Source: Nitrososphaerota archaeon (GTDB lineage: Archaea > Thermoproteota > Nitrososphaeria > Nitrososphaerales > CADDZS01). From it: 49,709 bases of DNA. Shown in pieces: positions 49,201 through 49,709 of the stretch. The position numbers were made by a program, and so were the translations under genes. How positions within the stretch are numbered: the stretch's first letter is position 1; each line of letters starts with the position of its first letter. The stretch is from the NCBI GenBank assembly GCA_027314685.1, contig DAHVAI010000196.1:1-49709 (forward strand), given 5' to 3'. The notes beneath the pieces were generated by a model. That model was not told the origin of the DNA. It worked only from the letters and a program-made list of their open reading frames with translations, and made no database searches.

Positions 49201-49709
49201 CTAAAAGAGGGTTGTCTGGTACTGTTCCAGAGGTTTTCTCTTCTTCTCTGGGGCCTCGTCGAGATTTGTTGGTGATTCTGGGTGAATCTGCATGCTGTTT
49301 TTGATTTCTTTTGCTTGCTCAACAATTGGGGATTCCTGGGTCTGACCGAAGTAGTCGTTGATGTCAGATTGATGTCCTTCTGGTTTGAATAGAGTAGCCA
49401 GCTCTTCAGAGGCAAGCACGAACCTCGATTTCAAATAGTCGCCTACATCGTATTTTGCCGAAAGCCTAAGGCCGAGTTGCAGATATTTTTCAACAGAGCC
49501 CCTTGTAACAGAAGGCTGTAGCTGTCCTTCACATTTTAGACAAACTCCCTTGATCGGCATCCTTCTGTACTTTGCAGAGCAGTTCTTACATCTAAAGCGC
49601 TGTGAAGTATAGGCCTTGGTATTTCCTATAATATCTGGAAGAAGATGCGTTCTTAGTACTGATTTTACAACGTCGTGTGGATTTACTGCATTAATCTTCT
49701 CGGCTATCT
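49201..49709 (-). CDS. polC: DNA polymerase D large subunit (DP2), C-terminal part, cut by window edge
   Basis: The frame is open from the window edge to a stop at 49201, giving the last 169 residues. The visible piece starts INAVNPHDVVKSVLRTHLLP and continues DIIGNTKAYTSQRFRCKNCS. A zinc module CKNC...CLKC follows (RMPIKGVCLKCEGQLQPSVT), then KYLQLGLRLSAKYDVGDYLK. These match the conserved C-terminal region of the catalytic subunit of archaeal PolD, which with the small subunit DP1 replicates the chromosome. The extreme C-terminus (EKKRKPLEQYQTTLF) ends in a QTTLF-like PIP box that would bind the PCNA clamp. This gene is the strongest marker that the window is archaeal. Confidence 0.93.
   Translation of the reverse strand, partial: IAEKINAVNPHDVVKSVLRTHLLPDIIGNTKAYTSQRFRCKNCSAKYRRMPIKGVCLKCEGQLQPSVTRGSVEKYLQLGLRLSAKYDVGDYLKSRFVLASEELATLFKPEGHQSDINDYFGQTQESPIVEQAKEIKNSMQIHPESPTNLDEAPEKKRKPLEQYQTTLF

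Overview
The window looks like an archaeal chromosome, most probably Nitrososphaerota (Thaumarchaeota). The lineage markers are the C-terminus of the large subunit of the archaeal replicative polymerase PolD at the right edge, a thermopsin-type (A5) surface protease, a TrmB-type regulator, a remnant of a bacterioopsin-activator HTH (HTH_10), a double-domain KaiC-like ATPase, and many TTG/GTG starts with TATA boxes 25-30 bases upstream of the start codon (leaderless transcripts). The narrower guess is inference: no ammonia-oxidation genes are present, and the mix of thermopsin, lactate-utilisation genes and hydrolases would fit an organic-carbon-using, perhaps acidophilic, soil lineage. I see no tRNA, rRNA, CRISPR array or transposase.

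Layout. 1-3.1 kb: small conserved proteins, a tandem KaiC-like ATPase and a divergent Lrp/AsnC regulator. 3.3-16 kb: a MEDS-domain sensor, an MFS exporter, an orphan AbrB protein, a heterodimeric ABC exporter with one degenerate ATP site, a 14-TM drug exporter, a CPA2 antiporter and a DUF1801 protein, with wrecks of zinc-ribbon, OsmC and SnoaL-like genes between them. 16-20 kb: a large thermopsin surface protease, then decayed HTH_10, hemerythrin and surface-protein genes. 20-24.7 kb: a lutC-lutB-like lactate-oxidation pair and a CocE/NonD hydrolase. 24.7-30 kb: an MMPL exporter with a truncated SOUL haem-binding protein, and divergently a translationally coupled TrmB regulator plus a CarH-like cobalamin-binding sensor, followed by a fasciclin protein. 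30.4-32.5 kb: a tight operon with a phosphoesterase, two single-helix microproteins, a four-helix probable di-haem membrane protein and a two-helix protein. 32.5-44.5 kb: DedA, a zinc ribbon, an FAD-linked (lactate-type) dehydrogenase, an esterase, Nudix, HAD, two zincin-like proteins, a methyltransferase and a KGG stress protein, mixed with broken secreted and membrane genes. 44.8-49.7 kb: a 1097-residue unknown membrane-anchored helical protein, a small secreted protein and partial PolD.

Two things stand out. First, the TrmB/cobalamin pair keeps the W-x9-EH capping motif and the E-x-H-x-x-G cobalamin-ligand motif of bacterial B12 photoreceptors but has its DNA-binding part on a separate TrmB polypeptide, so it may be a two-gene archaeal light or B12 switch. 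Second, about a dozen genes are visibly decaying (frameshifts, in-frame stops, one clear 16-bp tandem duplication) beside long intact genes, a high pseudogene load for an archaeon. Many of the wrecks are secreted or membrane proteins.
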